DNA of 64,000 bases from JANSXG01 sp043101125 (GCA_043101125.1 JBICHT010000149.1:62001-126000), one strand, 5' to 3'; shown: positions 52,549-61,184, counted from the first letter of the stretch. Numbers and translations are program-made. The notes: generated by a model not told the origin, from the sequence alone.

Positions 52549-53484
52549 TCACTCTGCGAACATCGCTTCAACAAACTGGTCCGGGTCGAACGGCTCGACA
52601 TCCTCGGGTCGCTCGCCGACGCCGATGAACTTCACCGGCACGCCGACCGCCTCGTGGACCGCGACCACCACGCCGCCCTTGGCCGTGCCGTCGAGTTTGG
52701 CCAGGAACAGGCCGGTCACATCAATCGCCTCGCTGAACTTCTTGGCCTGTTGCACGGCGTTCTGCCCGGTGGTCGCATCGAGCACCAGCAGCACCTCGTG
52801 CGGCGCGCCCTCGATCTTGCGTGCCACCACATCGCGGATCTTCGTGAGCTGCCTCATCAGGGGGTCCTGCGTCTGCAGACGCCCCGCGGTGTCGATCAGC
52901 AGCACATCCACCTTACGGGCCAGCGCCGCATCGCACGCATCGAACGCCGCGGCTGCCGGATCGCCGCCCTGCTGGCCCTTGACGATCTGCACACCCAAAC
53001 GCTCCGACCAGATCTCCAGTTGGCGCACCGCGCCGGCCCGGTAGGTGTCGCAGGCGGCGAGCAGCACACTCTTGCCGTCATCCACCAGACTCTTGGCGAT
53101 CTTCGCCACGCTCGTGGTCTTGCCCGCGCCGTTCACGCCCGCGACAAGGATCACCGTCGGCAGACCAGTGCTCGCTGTATCGGTGAAGTTGATCCGCCGG
53201 TCTTCCTCGGGCCACAGGGCCTTCAGTTCGCGCTTGAGGTAGTCGAGCACCTGCTCGCCCTTGGTCATCTTGCCGGCCTTGTAGTCGGCCTTGATGCCCG
53301 CGATGAGTTGCAGCGTCGTCTGCACACCGATGTCGGCCTGGATCAGCCGCTTCTCGAGATCACGGATCAGTTCATCATCGAGCTTGCGCCCGATCAGCAT
53401 GGAACGCAGCCCGCTAGCGAAGGTCTCGCGCGTGCGCTCCAGGCCCTTCTTGACCTTCCCGAAGACCGACTTCAGAAGCGCCAT
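52549..53484 (-). CDS. ftsY: Signal recognition particle receptor FtsY
   Basis: An SRP-type GTPase that docks ribosome-SRP complexes at the membrane for co-translational insertion. 311 residues: a short N domain (LERTRETFASGLRSMLIGRK) and a complete G domain with GVNGAGKTTSVAKIA, DTYRAGAVRQLE, LIDTAGRLQ, TKLDGTAKGG and FIGVGERPEDVEPFDP. The long acidic A domain of enterobacterial FtsY is missing, as in many bacteria. nusB's stop precedes its start by one base, showing an operon. Confidence 0.97.
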   Translation of the reverse strand: MALLKSVFGKVKKGLERTRETFASGLRSMLIGRKLDDELIRDLEKRLIQADIGVQTTLQLIAGIKADYKAGKMTKGEQVLDYLKRELKALWPEEDRRINFTDTASTGLPTVILVAGVNGAGKTTSVAKIAKSLVDDGKSVLLAACDTYRAGAVRQLEIWSERLGVQIVKGQQGGDPAAAAFDACDAALARKVDVLLIDTAGRLQTQDPLMRQLTKIRDVVARKIEGAPHEVLLVLDATTGQNAVQQAKKFSEAIDVTGLFLAKLDGTAKGGVVVAVHEAVGVPVKFIGVGERPEDVEPFDPDQFVEAMFAE

Positions 53485-53485
53485 C

Positions 53486-53950
53486 TCAGTTTGCCTCCAC
53501 GGGCTCTGGCTTCTCGCCCTGCATGTGCTTGTAGATCTTGTCGAGCACCGCGTTCACGAAGCCCGGGCTGCGCTCGGTGCTGTATTTCTTGGCCAGTTCG
53601 ACTGATTCGTTGATGACCGCCTTGGGCAACGCCCCCTCCTGCTGCATCTCCCAGCAGGCCAGGCGCAGGATCGCGCGGTCCACCGCCGGCTGGCGGTGCG
53701 CGGGCCATGTCGGGGCGTACTGACCGACCAGACGATCTGAATCACGACGCACGCCGTAGGCAGCCTCAGCCCGTTCGAAGGCCCGGGCGATGTCCTTGGG
53801 CTCAGGAGCCGAGCCGTCGTCGAACTCGACCTCCGCCAGGCTTTCCTGCACATGCACGCTGTCCTGCGGCGTAAGCCCGCCCTCCGACAGGGCATCGAGC
53901 TGAAACAGGGCCTGGAAGGCCAGCATCCGGATATCGCGAGGTTTCGCCAT
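53486..53950 (-). CDS. nusB: Transcription antitermination protein NusB
   Basis: An all-helical RNA-binding protein acting with NusE in rRNA antitermination. 154 residues: RDIRMLAFQALFQLDAL at the N-terminus, then RPAVDRAILRLA-type core (HRQPAVDRAILRLACWEM), INESVELAKKYS and GFVNAVLDKI at the end, all typical. A short acidic insertion lies near residues 35-60. Order ribH-nusB-ftsY on the minus strand; ribH-nusB adjacency is common in bacteria. Confidence 0.96.
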   Translation of the reverse strand: MAKPRDIRMLAFQALFQLDALSEGGLTPQDSVHVQESLAEVEFDDGSAPEPKDIARAFERAEAAYGVRRDSDRLVGQYAPTWPAHRQPAVDRAILRLACWEMQQEGALPKAVINESVELAKKYSTERSPGFVNAVLDKIYKHMQGEKPEPVEAN

Positions 53951-54056
53951 GGGTGGGTCGAGTCAGTAAAGAAGAGAAACGGAGGCGGATTGCCAAGGAA
54001 GAAGCGGAAACAGAATCCCGCGATGGAACCAACAGTCAGGACTACAGGATAGGCGA

Positions 54057-54596
54057 TCAGGCCTCGTCGGGTGCCGTTTCATCGGCCCCGTGCAACAGTC
54101 GCAACGACGCGATCAGCCCCGCCGACCGGAGCGCGGCCTCCATCGCTTCGGCCCCCTTGTTGCCGAGCTTGCCGCCCGCCCGAGCTTCCGCCTGATCCGG
54201 GCTGTTCACGGTCAGAACCCCCACCCCGAAGGGGACCCCCGTTTCCGCCGAGGTCTTGGTGAGTTGCTGAAAAATCGCGTGGTTGATGACCTCGTCGTGG
54301 CTGGTCTCGCCCCGGATCACGCAGCCCAGCACCACCACCACGCCGTAATGCCCGGTGACGGCCAATTCCGCCGCCATCGTCGGCAGTTCGAGCGCCCCCG
54401 CCACCTCCACCACCGTCGCCTGGCCGAGTTCACCCGCCTCGCGGGCCAGGACCTCCAGCGCGCCGTCGCGCAGCTTCTCCGTGATCCAGCTGTTGTACTG
54501 GCTGACCACGATCGCCGCCCGGAACACGCCGCCGAAGGCGCGGGCGATGTCAGGGATTGGAGTGGGTTCAACCGTTTGTTGCTTCACCTGTGTCAT
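54057..54596 (-). CDS. ribH: 6,7-dimethyl-8-ribityllumazine synthase
   Basis: Condenses aminoribitylpyrimidine dione with dihydroxybutanone phosphate, the penultimate riboflavin step. 179 residues from ATG 54596. Seen: AAIVVSQYNSWITEKLRDGA, VEVAGALELPTMA, LGCVIRGETSHDEVINHA (catalytic His), GVPFGVGVLTVNSPDQAEAR and GNKGAEAMEAAL. A longer frame is possible but would cross the divergent promoter region and is rejected. The C-terminus has a ~15-residue acidic extension. The other riboflavin gene here, ribD, lies 2.5 kb away. Confidence 0.96.
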   Translation of the reverse strand: MTQVKQQTVEPTPIPDIARAFGGVFRAAIVVSQYNSWITEKLRDGALEVLAREAGELGQATVVEVAGALELPTMAAELAVTGHYGVVVVLGCVIRGETSHDEVINHAIFQQLTKTSAETGVPFGVGVLTVNSPDQAEARAGGKLGNKGAEAMEAALRSAGLIASLRLLHGADETAPDEA

Positions 54597-54643
54597 GAAC
54601 GCCCAATCGTACCCGACCCGGCATCGACCGGCTCCGATGCGGC

Positions 54644-54649
54644 TACGAT
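54644..54649 (+). promoter_or_regulatory. -10-like element before the UbiA-family gene
   Basis: TACGAT ends 8 bases before the ATG at 54658; no ribosome site, so probably leaderless. Confidence 0.45.
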
Positions 54650-54657
54650 GACTGCCC

Positions 54658-55650
54658 ATGAGTTCCCTGATTGCCCGACTCTCCCCGCTGCTGCACCTCA
54701 CGCGCATTACCGCCGCGTTCGCCGTCACGGGCAACATCTGGTTTGTGATCCTCTGGACCCGCACCGTCGAAGCCGAACGGGAGGCAGCCACGGCTGCGCG
54801 GGGAATCTCCACCGCCAGCGTCGCACTGCCGCTGGCGGTGCTGGCAGGGCTCTTCGTCGCGCTGGGGTTCTACGCGTTCGCCATGGTCGTCAACGACATC
54901 ATGGATTACCGACGCGATCGCACGCTCCACCCCGACCGTCCACTCCCCGCCGGACGGGTCTCGCTCGACGCCGCCCTCGGCCTGACCGTGTCCACGGTTC
55001 TGCTGGCCATGTTCGGTGCGCTCATGCTCGGCATCGAGCCCGCGATGCTCGCGATCGTCACAGCCGCGGCCATCCTGCTCTTTAACGCCTCGGCCAAATT
55101 CCTGCCCTCGATCGGCCTCGTGCTGCTGGGTCTGATCTATGCCGCCCATATGCTCATCGCCAACCCCCAGATGCTCTTCCTCTGGCCGGTCTGGCTCGCG
55201 ATGACCCACGCGCTCATGGTCGGGGCCTTCACCCACCACCTCGCCGGGCGACGCCCCACGCTGAACCGTCGAACGCTCTTGCTGGCGATCATCGGCTGGG
55301 CCTTTTGGTCGCTGGTCCTCGCCACGCTCTCGGTGATCAGGAACAACGCCCTCTGGCCCTCGTTCGTCCCCGTGAGCGCCGCGATCGCCCCGGCTCTGCT
55401 CGCTGGGCTGTTTCTGCTGTTCGCCATCTCCAAGACTCGTTCGACCCGGAACGCTAGCAAGGCCGCAGAGAAGGTCCAGCGGTACGGTGCCCTATGGCTC
55501 CCCATGTACGCGGCGACCTGGGCCTTCGGTGCGGGCCTGCTCTGGCCGGGTGTCACCCTGGCTGTGCTGAGTCTTGTGGGCCTGCTTGGGATGACGATCC
55601 TTCGGGAGTTGTATTCGCTCGTCGAGCACCCAATCGGCTACCGCCGATAA
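54658..55650 (+). CDS. UbiA-family prenyltransferase-like membrane protein
   Basis: 330 residues with about eight or nine membrane helices. The first Asp-rich motif is present as NDIMDYRRDRTLHPDRPLPAG, typical of UbiA enzymes that attach polyprenyl groups to aromatic rings or lipids. A clear second Asp-rich motif is not seen, and loop 2 appears short (TLNRRTLLLAIIGWAFW), so the substrate cannot be named and activity may be altered. No quinone genes are next to it. Ends 33 bases before the next start. Confidence 0.85.
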   Translation: MSSLIARLSPLLHLTRITAAFAVTGNIWFVILWTRTVEAEREAATAARGISTASVALPLAVLAGLFVALGFYAFAMVVNDIMDYRRDRTLHPDRPLPAGRVSLDAALGLTVSTVLLAMFGALMLGIEPAMLAIVTAAAILLFNASAKFLPSIGLVLLGLIYAAHMLIANPQMLFLWPVWLAMTHALMVGAFTHHLAGRRPTLNRRTLLLAIIGWAFWSLVLATLSVIRNNALWPSFVPVSAAIAPALLAGLFLLFAISKTRSTRNASKAAEKVQRYGALWLPMYAATWAFGAGLLWPGVTLAVLSLVGLLGMTILRELYSLVEHPIGYRR

Positions 55651-55670
55651 GAAAGACCCGCGTGAGCGGT

Positions 55671-55676
55671 TACACT
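55671..55676 (+). promoter_or_regulatory. -10-like element, probable leaderless promoter
   Basis: TACACT ends 7 bases before the ATG at 55684; no Shine-Dalgarno. Confidence 0.5.
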
Positions 55677-55683
55677 GGTGGCC

Positions 55684-57138
55684 ATGTCCAGAACCGCCAT
55701 CATCGTGCTTGTGATCGTCGCCCTCGGACTCGGAGCCACGCTCTATTTCGTCAACCAGAAGCCGCACTTCGCGGGCGGGAACGGCTCATCGCCAGGGTCT
55801 TCCACCCCAACCGGCCCTGCCTTCGAGGTGGACACCGCACAGGTCGTGGCACTCACCGTCACCGAACCGGGGGGAGTCACCCGCTCCGTCTACAAGACAC
55901 CTGTCGGTGGCTGGATTTACGCCGAACTGCCCGTCACGACCGAACCCGATATCGGCTGGCCGGTGGATGTCTCCCGAGTGCGCTCTGCATTGCAGACACT
56001 GTCCCCGATCCCCGCAGCCGGTCGATCTGATTCAGTCACCGTTGATGATTCCGCCCCGATCATTGAGCTCCGTCTCGCCGACGGCACGGTTCGCTCGCTT
56101 CAGGTTGAGCGTGAATCGGTTGGCGGGAACTCACTCGCTCTGGTCGATTCTGAGCAAACGGTCCTGATCCCGTCCGATACCGTGTCGGATATTCTCTCCC
56201 AAGGCCCCGAATCCTGGCGCCTCACCTCTCCGCTCGCGGGCCTCAACAGTGATCCCTCGCGGATCACGATCGCCTCCGGTAACAATCGCGTCGCATTGGC
56301 GAAGGTTGAGAACCGATGGACGATCCGAGGCCCGATCTCTGCCCGAGCGGACGAAGTGATGATCCGCTCCCTGCTCAGTGAACTCGCGAAAATGCGGATT
56401 TCCGAGTTCACCGACTCCACCAACCTCGTGACGGACCCGGTTGTCACATTCGAAGTGGAGCGTGACGATGTGGTCTCGTCCGACGGCAGCGCAAGGCGGG
56501 TGACACGCCGCGTCTTCTCCATCGGCGGCGCGATGCCCCCGGGTGGCCCCCTGCGGCGCGCGACTGTTCGCGGCACCGACTTGCCACCTGCAACCGCCAT
56601 GATCATCGAGCGTGGCGGCATCAGCACGGACGAGCAGTTCATCAAACTGGCTGAGCCCGAGATCTATATCACCAAGCATCCGCTTCACGAACGTCGGGAG
56701 GACATCGGCATCATTCTGTTCCGCCCGATCGGGAATATGGATGCCGAACGCGGGTTCCGCCGAGACCTCGAAGGCTGGAATGAGATGAACCGTGATGGCG
56801 GGATGCGCACCGCCGAACTGCCCGACCGAGAGGCCCTCGACCAGGCAATCACCATGCTCACCACCGAGACAGGCACGCCCCGGATCGCTTCCGAGGTCGA
56901 TCATTTCCGCCCACTGACGCGCGTCGAACTCTACACCCTCGACGGTTCAGACCTTGGTAGTCTCCAGGTCGGTTACACCGACGGTGTCGTCTCGGTTCGA
57001 AGGGGAACGGTGCTGTGGCTCTATCCTGAGACCATCGCGCCGAGCATGTTCATGCTTCCCGCGCCAGACCAAATCGAACCGGAGCCAGAGCGTGTACCCA
57101 GCGGCGCTGGCGGAGCGAACCCGCAAGGCAACAAGTAG
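55684..57138 (+). CDS. DUF4340-type membrane-anchored protein
   Basis: 484 residues. One N-terminal helix (TAIIVLVIVALGLGATLYFV) anchors a large outer domain made of repeated ~90-residue beta units: VVALTVTEPGGVTRSVYKT, WPVDVSRVRSALQTLSPIP, ITIASGNNRVALAKVENRW, RADEVMIRSLLSELAKMRIS. This matches the DUF4340 pattern, proteins usually found beside gliding-type ABC transporters; no such transporter is present here. ATG 55684 is chosen over a GTG six bases earlier because the -10-like element precedes it. Convergent with ribD. Confidence 0.85.
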   Translation: MSRTAIIVLVIVALGLGATLYFVNQKPHFAGGNGSSPGSSTPTGPAFEVDTAQVVALTVTEPGGVTRSVYKTPVGGWIYAELPVTTEPDIGWPVDVSRVRSALQTLSPIPAAGRSDSVTVDDSAPIIELRLADGTVRSLQVERESVGGNSLALVDSEQTVLIPSDTVSDILSQGPESWRLTSPLAGLNSDPSRITIASGNNRVALAKVENRWTIRGPISARADEVMIRSLLSELAKMRISEFTDSTNLVTDPVVTFEVERDDVVSSDGSARRVTRRVFSIGGAMPPGGPLRRATVRGTDLPPATAMIIERGGISTDEQFIKLAEPEIYITKHPLHERREDIGIILFRPIGNMDAERGFRRDLEGWNEMNRDGGMRTAELPDREALDQAITMLTTETGTPRIASEVDHFRPLTRVELYTLDGSDLGSLQVGYTDGVVSVRRGTVLWLYPETIAPSMFMLPAPDQIEPEPERVPSGAGGANPQGNK

Positions 57139-57143
57139 CCGCC

Positions 57144-58292
57144 TCAGTCTGTCGCGCTGTAGATCAAACGCACATCGCCCCCAATTCGCTTCACATGATC
57201 CAGTCGGTAGCACGCGGCGTCCGCAATGCGCTCGGCCTCTTCTGCCTGCACGGGTGGCATGCCCCCACCATCGGCCAGCAACTTCGGGGCGACGAACACG
57301 CACAACCGATTCAGGAGCCGTTCGCGATGCAACGAGCCGAGCAGGCCCGGTCCGGATTCGACCATCACGGTCGAGCAGCCGCGTTCGGCAACCAGCCATC
57401 GGAGCAGATCCGCCATGTTCAACCGACCGTCGGCCCCGGGTTCGAACGCCACCACATCGACACCGCGTTCGAGCAGCGTGCGATACCACGATGCGTTGGA
57501 CTTGAGAACCGTTGGGGCGACCGCGAGCGTGAGCGGCGCACCGCCGGTGACCGAACGCACGAGTTGAGAGTCGAGCGGCAGCTTCCCGTGAGGATCGACC
57601 ACCACACGCCGGGCGACCCGGCGCACCGGGACACCCCGCGCAGTCAGCAGCGGATCGTCGGCCAGCACGGTCCCGATGCCGGTCAGCACCGCGTCCACTT
57701 TGGCTCGAAGGCGATGGACCGAGCGGCGTGAATACTCGTTTGAGATCCATTTGGAGTCACCGCTCGCCGTCGCGATGCGCCCGTCGATGGTCTGAGCCCA
57801 CTTGGCGATCACCCAGGGCAACCCGGTCTTTATTCGATACTGAAATGGCTCGGACACCGCGATCGCCGCTGGGCTGGCGTGCGATTGCGTGACCTCGATG
57901 CCAGCTTTCCGAAGCGCAGCAGCGCCCCCCTCGGCCAATGGGTTTGGATCGCCAGACGCATAGACCACGCGGGCGATTCCAGCCCTCGCCAGAGCCGCAG
58001 CACAGGGTGGCTGTTTGCCGTGGTGGTTGCACGGTTCAAGCGTGACCCACGCTGTGGCCCCAGCCGGATCGATGCCTCGTTCAGCGCACTGGTGCAGGGC
58101 CTCGGCCTCGGCATGGCGCTCTCCGAACCTTTGGTGATGACCCACCCCGAGAATCTCAATGCCTGAGTCCATCTCGCGTCCGATGACGCAACCGACTGTG
58201 GGGTTGGGCTCGACCGCACCAAACCCACGCCAAGCAACTCTCGCGGCGAGATCGAGCATGGCTCGGTCGTGTCTGGATCGTGATTCGGACAT
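57144..58292 (-). CDS. ribD: Riboflavin biosynthesis deaminase/reductase
   Basis: Bifunctional: deaminates the pyrimidine intermediate and reduces its ribosyl chain. 382 residues from ATG 58292. Deaminase domain about 8-145 with zinc site HAEAEAL and PCNHHGKQPPC; AVEPNPTVGCVI is the substrate loop. Reductase domain about 150-380: AKWAQTIDGRIAT, GDSKWISNEYSRRSVHRLRA, ILADDPLLTAR-like VLADDPLLTARG, and a final VESGPGLLGS. A -10-like TACGCT ends 6 bases before the ATG, so it may be transcribed alone as well as from the RNase HII-like gene 25 bases upstream. Confidence 0.96.
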   Translation of the reverse strand: MSESRSRHDRAMLDLAARVAWRGFGAVEPNPTVGCVIGREMDSGIEILGVGHHQRFGERHAEAEALHQCAERGIDPAGATAWVTLEPCNHHGKQPPCAAALARAGIARVVYASGDPNPLAEGGAAALRKAGIEVTQSHASPAAIAVSEPFQYRIKTGLPWVIAKWAQTIDGRIATASGDSKWISNEYSRRSVHRLRAKVDAVLTGIGTVLADDPLLTARGVPVRRVARRVVVDPHGKLPLDSQLVRSVTGGAPLTLAVAPTVLKSNASWYRTLLERGVDVVAFEPGADGRLNMADLLRWLVAERGCSTVMVESGPGLLGSLHRERLLNRLCVFVAPKLLADGGGMPPVQAEEAERIADAACYRLDHVKRIGGDVRLIYSATD

Positions 58293-58298
58293 GCTCAC

Positions 58299-58304
58299 AG
58301 CGTA
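58299..58304 (-). promoter_or_regulatory. -10-like element, probable leaderless promoter of ribD
   Basis: On the minus strand TACGCT ends 6 bases before the ATG at 58292; no Shine-Dalgarno. Confidence 0.5.
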
Positions 58305-58317
58305 CGCCGATCGTTCC

Positions 58318-59322
58318 TCAAGCGTTCCGACGCAGGGCTCGAAGTTCTTCCGGAGTTGCGACGGACCGAAGGTCTTTGAGATATCTCGCGCCGTCCTGGG
58401 CATAGCCAGCGGTAGGCTTGAGTTCGGCACACCGGGCAGACCAGTATTCGTTCAGCCGAGCGATGAGCAGTTCCCGGACCAGTTTGGCGGTCATGGAAGC
58501 CAGCGCGACCGGCAGGTGGCGGTTCTCCGCCTCGACCTCGAAACTCACGCGGAGCCGGCGTCCGTCTCTGTGGAGGTCGTACACACTCCGACCCGCGGTC
58601 TCGCCAACAACCTCGACTGTAGCATCGGGGACCATGCGGGTGAGCGATTCGGCGTATCTCGTCCGCCCTCCCTGGCGATCCACGACTACGCGGGGGCAGG
58701 TCGCCGGATCGTCCTGCTGAGCCGCGTCCGACTTCCACACCCGACGGATCAGCGAGGCGACGCGCAGGAACGACAACTCAGCCTTGGTCGAACATCGACG
58801 GAGGTCGTCGTTGAATCGGCGCTCGCAGGTGACGGCGCAACGCATCTCCAGCGGCGAGATACCGGCTTGCTCGCACCTGGACCGCAGTCTACTCGCGAGC
58901 AGTCGCAGATGATCCGCGGTGGTTCCCAGCGGGAGTTGCCGGTCATTCTCGCTGGCGTACCACGGCAGTTCACCGGGCTCGGCGTGGAGCGTCTGGAAGA
59001 GCTCGCCCTCGGTCGCAGCGGGCTGGGTCGCGTCCCCGAGCACCGAGCCGAAACTGAGTACCCCGATCTCCAGATGATGCAGCGGATGGAGGCGCTTCAC
59101 CGAATTGGCGAGCTTCAATGCCTTCGAATCGGCGACCGCAAAACAAGAAGAACTGGCCTCCTTGCGCGTGCGACAGACGATCGGCCCGAGAGCCGCCCAA
59201 AGATCTGGCGCTCCCGCCTCAGCATGCACGAGTTCGTCCGGGACCTCGAACACACTCGAAGCGACACACAGTGGCCCGAGGATCGGACCGTACCCAGCCT
59301 CATCGATACCCGCGTAGATCAT
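58318..59322 (-). CDS. RNase HII-like protein, enlarged and divergent
   Basis: 334 residues from ATG 59322 (site GGAGTGGGTGC). The start reads MIYAGIDEAGYGPILGPLCV, nearly the RNase HII signature GIDEAGRGP..GP with the Arg replaced by Tyr. VADSKALKL matches the DSK motif, and SMTAKLVRELLIARLNEYW with GYAQDGARYL matches the C-terminal Tyr-rich substrate region. Between lies a ~130-residue insertion containing CAVTCERRFN and VVVDRQGGRTRYA (possible acidic ligand). Either a nuclease for RNA-DNA hybrids with altered specificity or a paralogue; a standard RNase HII is not in the window. Confidence 0.8.
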   Translation of the reverse strand: MIYAGIDEAGYGPILGPLCVASSVFEVPDELVHAEAGAPDLWAALGPIVCRTRKEASSSCFAVADSKALKLANSVKRLHPLHHLEIGVLSFGSVLGDATQPAATEGELFQTLHAEPGELPWYASENDRQLPLGTTADHLRLLASRLRSRCEQAGISPLEMRCAVTCERRFNDDLRRCSTKAELSFLRVASLIRRVWKSDAAQQDDPATCPRVVVDRQGGRTRYAESLTRMVPDATVEVVGETAGRSVYDLHRDGRRLRVSFEVEAENRHLPVALASMTAKLVRELLIARLNEYWSARCAELKPTAGYAQDGARYLKDLRSVATPEELRALRRNA

Positions 59323-59385
59323 GCACCCACTCCGCTCATCGTGCGAGTATCGGGGCAACTGAGGTACACGACAAGCCGAGGCTGC

Positions 59386-59417
59386 AAAAACAACCGCACG
59401 CCCTGATGGGCGTGCGG
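59386..59417 (-). terminator. Terminator downstream of pseudopilin-like copy 1
   Basis: Perfect 10-bp stem CCGCACGCCC/GGGCGTGCGG with a four-base loop; on the minus strand it is followed by TTGTTTTT. The plus side also has GGATTTTTG, so it may act both ways. Confidence 0.85.
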
Positions 59418-59463
59418 CGGTGGATTTTTGATTCACGCACTCTCGTGCGTCAGAGGTCTGAGA

Positions 59464-60600
59464 TCAGGGAAGATCGCGCCCACGGATACCGCCGTAGGTG
59501 CAGATGTAGGGAATGTCGAACACCGAAGTCGTACCTTGGTCAACATAGAAAAGCTGCAGAACATTGCCAGCGTTTTCTTCGGGGTTCCCCTTCAGCGCTT
59601 CTGTGTAGGCGCGTGTCGAGCGCGAACTGCCGTCGGCAAAGGCGACGGTGCTGGTTGCACCCTGTTCGTACCAACTCTCGATGTCCGGATCATGGACTGC
59701 CTTGTCGAGGAAGAACGCGACCTTATTCGAGGGGTAGGTCACATCGCTCAGCCGATTCTTGCGAACAATTTCGGTGTAGTTCGCGACGGTCGGAACTGCG
59801 CCGCCACCGTTGGCGAACACCCCGTATGTGTTGTTGAGCGTCTGGTTGATCGGGGTCCCGGTTCTCGGGTTCTGAAGCCAGATCTCAGGAGTGCAGACCA
59901 TGCTGCTTGGGTACAGGTATGAACCGTTGGAGATACCGCTCGGTGCCAACAGGTTCAGACCATCCTGCGTGATCGGTGCAATCTGACCGTTGACCGCCGG
60001 AAGAGCCGGGAACTCGCCCTGGCGATCGACACGCAGCCAATCCAGGAAGATATCCCACTCCTTGCGCCCCCGAACATCAGAGGGTGACAGGAAAATGTCC
60101 TGCATCGCCTGAGCACCGCTGCCTTCGACCATGAACTCGCTCATGACCACCCAATACATGTGCATGACGCACTGATTCGCGTTCATCCACGGATCGGCAT
60201 ACAGGTAATGGGTGGGCGGCCCACTTGGGTTGCCCATCACGCGGATACCAGCTGTGCCGAAGCTGAATCCATTCACCGGGCGGTCTTCAGTTGCGAAACG
60301 GAATGACGGCACGCCACGCGGGCCGTAGGTCCCAGTCAGGTCACCGCCAGGGGAATCCGGGGCGTTAGGCAACGCTTGGTCGTTGGCTGCGGCGTAGTTC
60401 GACATGCCCTGCGCGTGCTGAGCCATATTCGAAGTACAGGCCGAGATACGAGCCTGACGACGCGTCTGACCCACTGCTGGCAGCAGGATCGAGATCAACA
60501 GGGCGATGATCGAAATCACCACCAACAATTCCACGAGCGTAAAACCGCTCTTCTTGCGAATGGCCCTGGAGGCCTCCTTCTTCTGCCCGAGTGGAACCAA
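59464..60600 (-). CDS. Pseudopilin-like protein, copy 1, canonical start codon lost
   Basis: About 379 residues if read from a TTG at 60600. The mature start is KKSG|FTLVELLVVISIIALLIS, a type II pseudopilin signal with Glu5, followed by a large exported domain ending with VAFADGSSR and IPYICTYGGIRGRDLP. It is a close duplicate of the gene at 61280-62380. In that copy translation starts at ATG after AAGGAGGCCTCC; here the same SD is present, but the codon is AGG (60567-60565). The TTG 11 codons upstream would still give a plausible leader; ATT at 60561 is another rare option. Possibly a decaying copy, though the frame is intact. Confidence 0.75.
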   Translation of the reverse strand: MVPLGQKKEASRAIRKKSGFTLVELLVVISIIALLISILLPAVGQTRRQARISACTSNMAQHAQGMSNYAAANDQALPNAPDSPGGDLTGTYGPRGVPSFRFATEDRPVNGFSFGTAGIRVMGNPSGPPTHYLYADPWMNANQCVMHMYWVVMSEFMVEGSGAQAMQDIFLSPSDVRGRKEWDIFLDWLRVDRQGEFPALPAVNGQIAPITQDGLNLLAPSGISNGSYLYPSSMVCTPEIWLQNPRTGTPINQTLNNTYGVFANGGGAVPTVANYTEIVRKNRLSDVTYPSNKVAFFLDKAVHDPDIESWYEQGATSTVAFADGSSRSTRAYTEALKGNPEENAGNVLQLFYVDQGTTSVFDIPYICTYGGIRGRDLP

Positions 60601-60670
60601 TGGTCTCAGCGTCGCGTGAGGCGAAATAAATGTGGTCCCACGCCGGAGTACAGAAAGACAACGACAGAGC

Positions 60671-60692
60671 ACGATTCCGACTCTGGAATCGT
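60671..60692. promoter_or_regulatory. Inverted repeat upstream of copy 1
   Basis: ACGATTCC-GACTCT-GGAATCGT: perfect 8-bp arms, 6-base loop. Operator or 5'-leader hairpin. Confidence 0.4.
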
Positions 60693-60741
60693 GAACTCCT
60701 ACGGATCACTTGAAAGCGACCCACCCCACGCGAGTGCTGAC

Positions 60742-60755
60742 GCGTATTAATACGC
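60742..60755. promoter_or_regulatory. Perfect 14-bp palindrome, candidate operator
   Basis: GCGTATTAATACGC, fully self-complementary, about 140 bases upstream of the copy 1 start. The upstream region of copy 2 does not contain it. Confidence 0.45.
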
Positions 60756-60906
60756 AATTCGCCCGACCAAGATTCGGATTTCAGGCAAAGATTCGGTGGA
60801 TTTTCTACCGGCTAACCCCTAGGAATACAGGTGTACGCGCTAAACTACTATCGCGATTGAATTTGCCGTTTCATCACGCGGCGAACACCGCCCAGTCTGG
60901 GGGGGC

Positions 60907-60939
60907 AAAAAATAAAATCAGCCACCCGCAGGGTGGCTG
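60907..60939 (-). terminator. Terminator of the small membrane protein gene
   Basis: CAGCCACCC/GGGTGGCTG stem with a 3-base loop; on the minus strand it is followed by ATTTTATTTTTT. Confidence 0.9.
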
Positions 60940-60964
60940 AAGTTGCTGAAACTGGTTCCTCAGA

Positions 60965-61150
60965 TCACTCTGGGACGCCATACGGCGTCGCCGGGGCATC
61001 CTCGGAGGGCGGCGGCGGGTCGAAGTTGTCGACGATCTCACCGCCCTTGGGCTTGCTGTCGCCGCCACCAAAGGTCATGGCGATAACGATCCCTGCCACG
61101 GCGAGGAGCACAACCGCGACGACGATCTTGATGGTGTCGTTGGATTTCAT
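60965..61150 (-). CDS. Small single-pass membrane protein (61 aa)
   Basis: MKSNDTIKIVVAVVLLAVAG begins a 61-residue protein with one strong membrane helix (about 8-28) and a Gly/Pro/Asp-rich outer tail (FGGGDSKPKGGEIVDNFD; PPPPSEDAPATPYGVPE). No family recognised. It sits between the two pseudopilin-like copies on the same strand and ends at a strong terminator, which supports it as a real gene. A role in assembling or exporting the pilin-like proteins is a guess from position. Confidence 0.75.
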   Translation of the reverse strand: MKSNDTIKIVVAVVLLAVAGIVIAMTFGGGDSKPKGGEIVDNFDPPPPSEDAPATPYGVPE

Positions 61151-61184
61151 GTCCTGATTCCTGTTACGGGTTCTGAGCAGAAAG

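Larger units (their letters stand above)
60601..60964. other. Region upstream of pseudopilin-like copy 1
   Basis: 364 bases holding the 5' leader and promoter region of copy 1, two palindromes and the terminator of the small membrane protein gene. I see no further gene. The 40 bases next to the gene resemble the leader of copy 2, so the duplication includes upstream DNA. Confidence 0.6.
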
